Assembly (NCBI GenBank): GCA_903871435.1
Contig: CAIQGU010000141.1
Coordinates: 1-7,624, forward strand
Length of the DNA: 7,624 nucleotides
Direction: 5' to 3'
Origin: an uncultured Burkholderiales bacterium
Lineage (GTDB): Bacteria; Pseudomonadota; Gammaproteobacteria; Burkholderiales; Burkholderiaceae_F
Made by a program: the position numbers and the translations under genes. Positions 6,894 through 7,624 of this stretch are shown here, piece after piece (position 1 is the first letter of the stretch; each line of letters begins with the position of its first letter). The notes under the pieces were generated by a model. The model saw only the letters and a list, made by a program, of their open reading frames with translations. It did not search any database and was not told the DNA's origin.

Positions 6894-7624
6894 TCAGGCC
6901 GTGGTGTCGACCACCGCGCCCGTGCTGCCCACGCCCTGCAGGTTTTGCGCGAGCGCCTGTAAGAATCCGGGGAGCGAGGTCTGATTCGAGGAGCCGCCAA
7001 AGGCTGCCACCAGGTTTTGAAAGTCCTGCTGCAGCGTCTGGGCCGCGCTGGTCGTGCCGGTCGTGGTGGCGGCGCTGGCCGCCGTGGTACTGCCCGTCAG
7101 GGCGGCGATGGCAGATTCGCTGGTGCCGGAAGGCGTTCCCGCCGATGTGGTGGCGTTTCCAGGTGCTGCGGTAAGCGACTGGATAAGCGCATTGATGCCC
7201 GCTTCGATGCCGCTGGCACCGCCCGCACCATAAGAGTGATGATGCCCACCGCGAGCCGACGCGCCGCTGGAGCTGCTGGCGCCGCTACCATCGTTATCGC
7301 CGTCGCTGTCGGTAGCGCCTGTCGTGCCGGATGCGCCCGCGTTGGCCCCACCCGCTATCCCACCCGCTGCGCCGCCCGATGCCGCCGTGCTGCCGGCGCT
7401 CTGTAGGGCGGAAAACAGGTCCTGCATGAAAGTGCCCAGCGCCTGCAGCGGGTTGGTCGTGGTTCCGGTTCCTGCGGTAGCGGTGCCCGTAGCCGACGTG
7501 CTGGTGCCACCGCTTGTGCCCGTTGTCGACGTCGCATCCGTAATGGCGCTGGCACCGCCGCTGCTGATACCCGACTGTGACAACGCCTGGAATATTGCCG
7601 CCAGCAGCGCGCTGGTGCTGCCTG
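6894..7624 (-). CDS. Gly/Ala/Ser/Thr-rich low-complexity protein of unknown function, 5' end outside the window
   Basis: I do not recognise this protein. Seen: the frame is open through the right edge (first visible residues GSTSALLAAIFQALSQSG). A TTG at 7583 could start it, but AIFQALSQSG looks like the continuation of a helix, so the true start is probably further upstream. About 242 codons are visible, ending in tandem TGA TAA stops (6894-6896 and 6891-6893). Numbered from the TTG, most of the protein is Gly, Ala, Ser and Thr linker. Three short amphipathic helices interrupt it: NPLQALGTFMQDLFSALQ (44-61), GIEAGINALIQSL (125-137) and the C-terminal QTLQQDFQNLVAAF to FLQALAQNLQG (182-217). 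Residues 94-99 read DGDNDG, the start pattern of an EF-hand or other calcium loop, but no glutamate stands at loop position 12. H114-H116 form a histidine triplet. No membrane segment is visible. A secreted or surface protein, or a degenerate calcium-binding one, is possible but unproven. Confidence 0.7.
   Translation of the reverse strand, partial: GSTSALLAAIFQALSQSGISSGGASAITDATSTTGTSGGTSTSATGTATAGTGTTTNPLQALGTFMQDLFSALQSAGSTAASGGAAGGIAGGANAGASGTTGATDSDGDNDGSGASSSSGASARGGHHHSYGAGGASGIEAGINALIQSLTAAPGNATTSAGTPSGTSESAIAALTGSTTAASAATTTGTTSAAQTLQQDFQNLVAAFGGSSNQTSLPGFLQALAQNLQGVGSTGAVVDTTA

Noticed and set aside
7017..7406. + strand open frame opposite the low-complexity gene
   Set aside because: The Arg/Gly/Ala-rich reading is what an antisense of a Gly/Ala/Ser/Thr-rich gene produces. 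No start context or motif supports it.

Overview
The window looks like a piece of a high-GC proteobacterial chromosome. A betaproteobacterium of the Burkholderiales, perhaps near Bordetella/Achromobacter, is my best guess. That guess rests on codon composition, the general style of the proteins and the GltIJKL-type operon, not on any marker gene, so it is tentative.

Left part, + strand (1-3606). The window opens inside an acyltransferase-3 (OafA/YrhL-type) membrane protein. Near 332-355 its sequence stops and, in a different reading frame, the C-terminal half of an MdtC/AcrB-type RND efflux pump begins. The pump fragment lacks its N-terminal half, including the segment that carries the paired proton-relay aspartates. 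It runs to 2104 and overlaps by ATGA an intact NodT/OprM-type outer-membrane efflux lipoprotein (2101-3606). Both genes at the join are therefore broken. Palindromic CCGGCCGG and GTCGAC sequences lie at the join. By hand count, GC is about 59% before it and about 67% in a sample of the pump after it.

Middle part, - strand (3686-6685). This is a complete four-gene polar amino-acid ABC importer operon. It is transcribed leftward in the order periplasmic binding protein, permease 1, permease 2, ATPase, which is the order of gltIJKL. The genes are tightly packed (17-bp gap, 10-bp gap, 4-bp ATGA overlap), so one transcript and coupled translation are likely. The binding protein would deliver an acidic or other polar amino acid to the permease heterodimer, powered by the ATPase. 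The operon converges on the efflux genes across a 79-bp gap with no clear terminator.

Right part, - strand (6894-7624). This holds the C-terminal part of a Gly/Ala/Ser/Thr-rich low-complexity protein of unknown function. It contains a short acidic DGDNDG motif, a histidine triplet and three short amphipathic helices. Its 5' end lies beyond the window. Between it and the transporter operon are 208 bp that should hold the operon promoter.

I found no RNA genes, CRISPR arrays, transposases or obvious undescribed system. The most notable feature is the acyltransferase/RND join.
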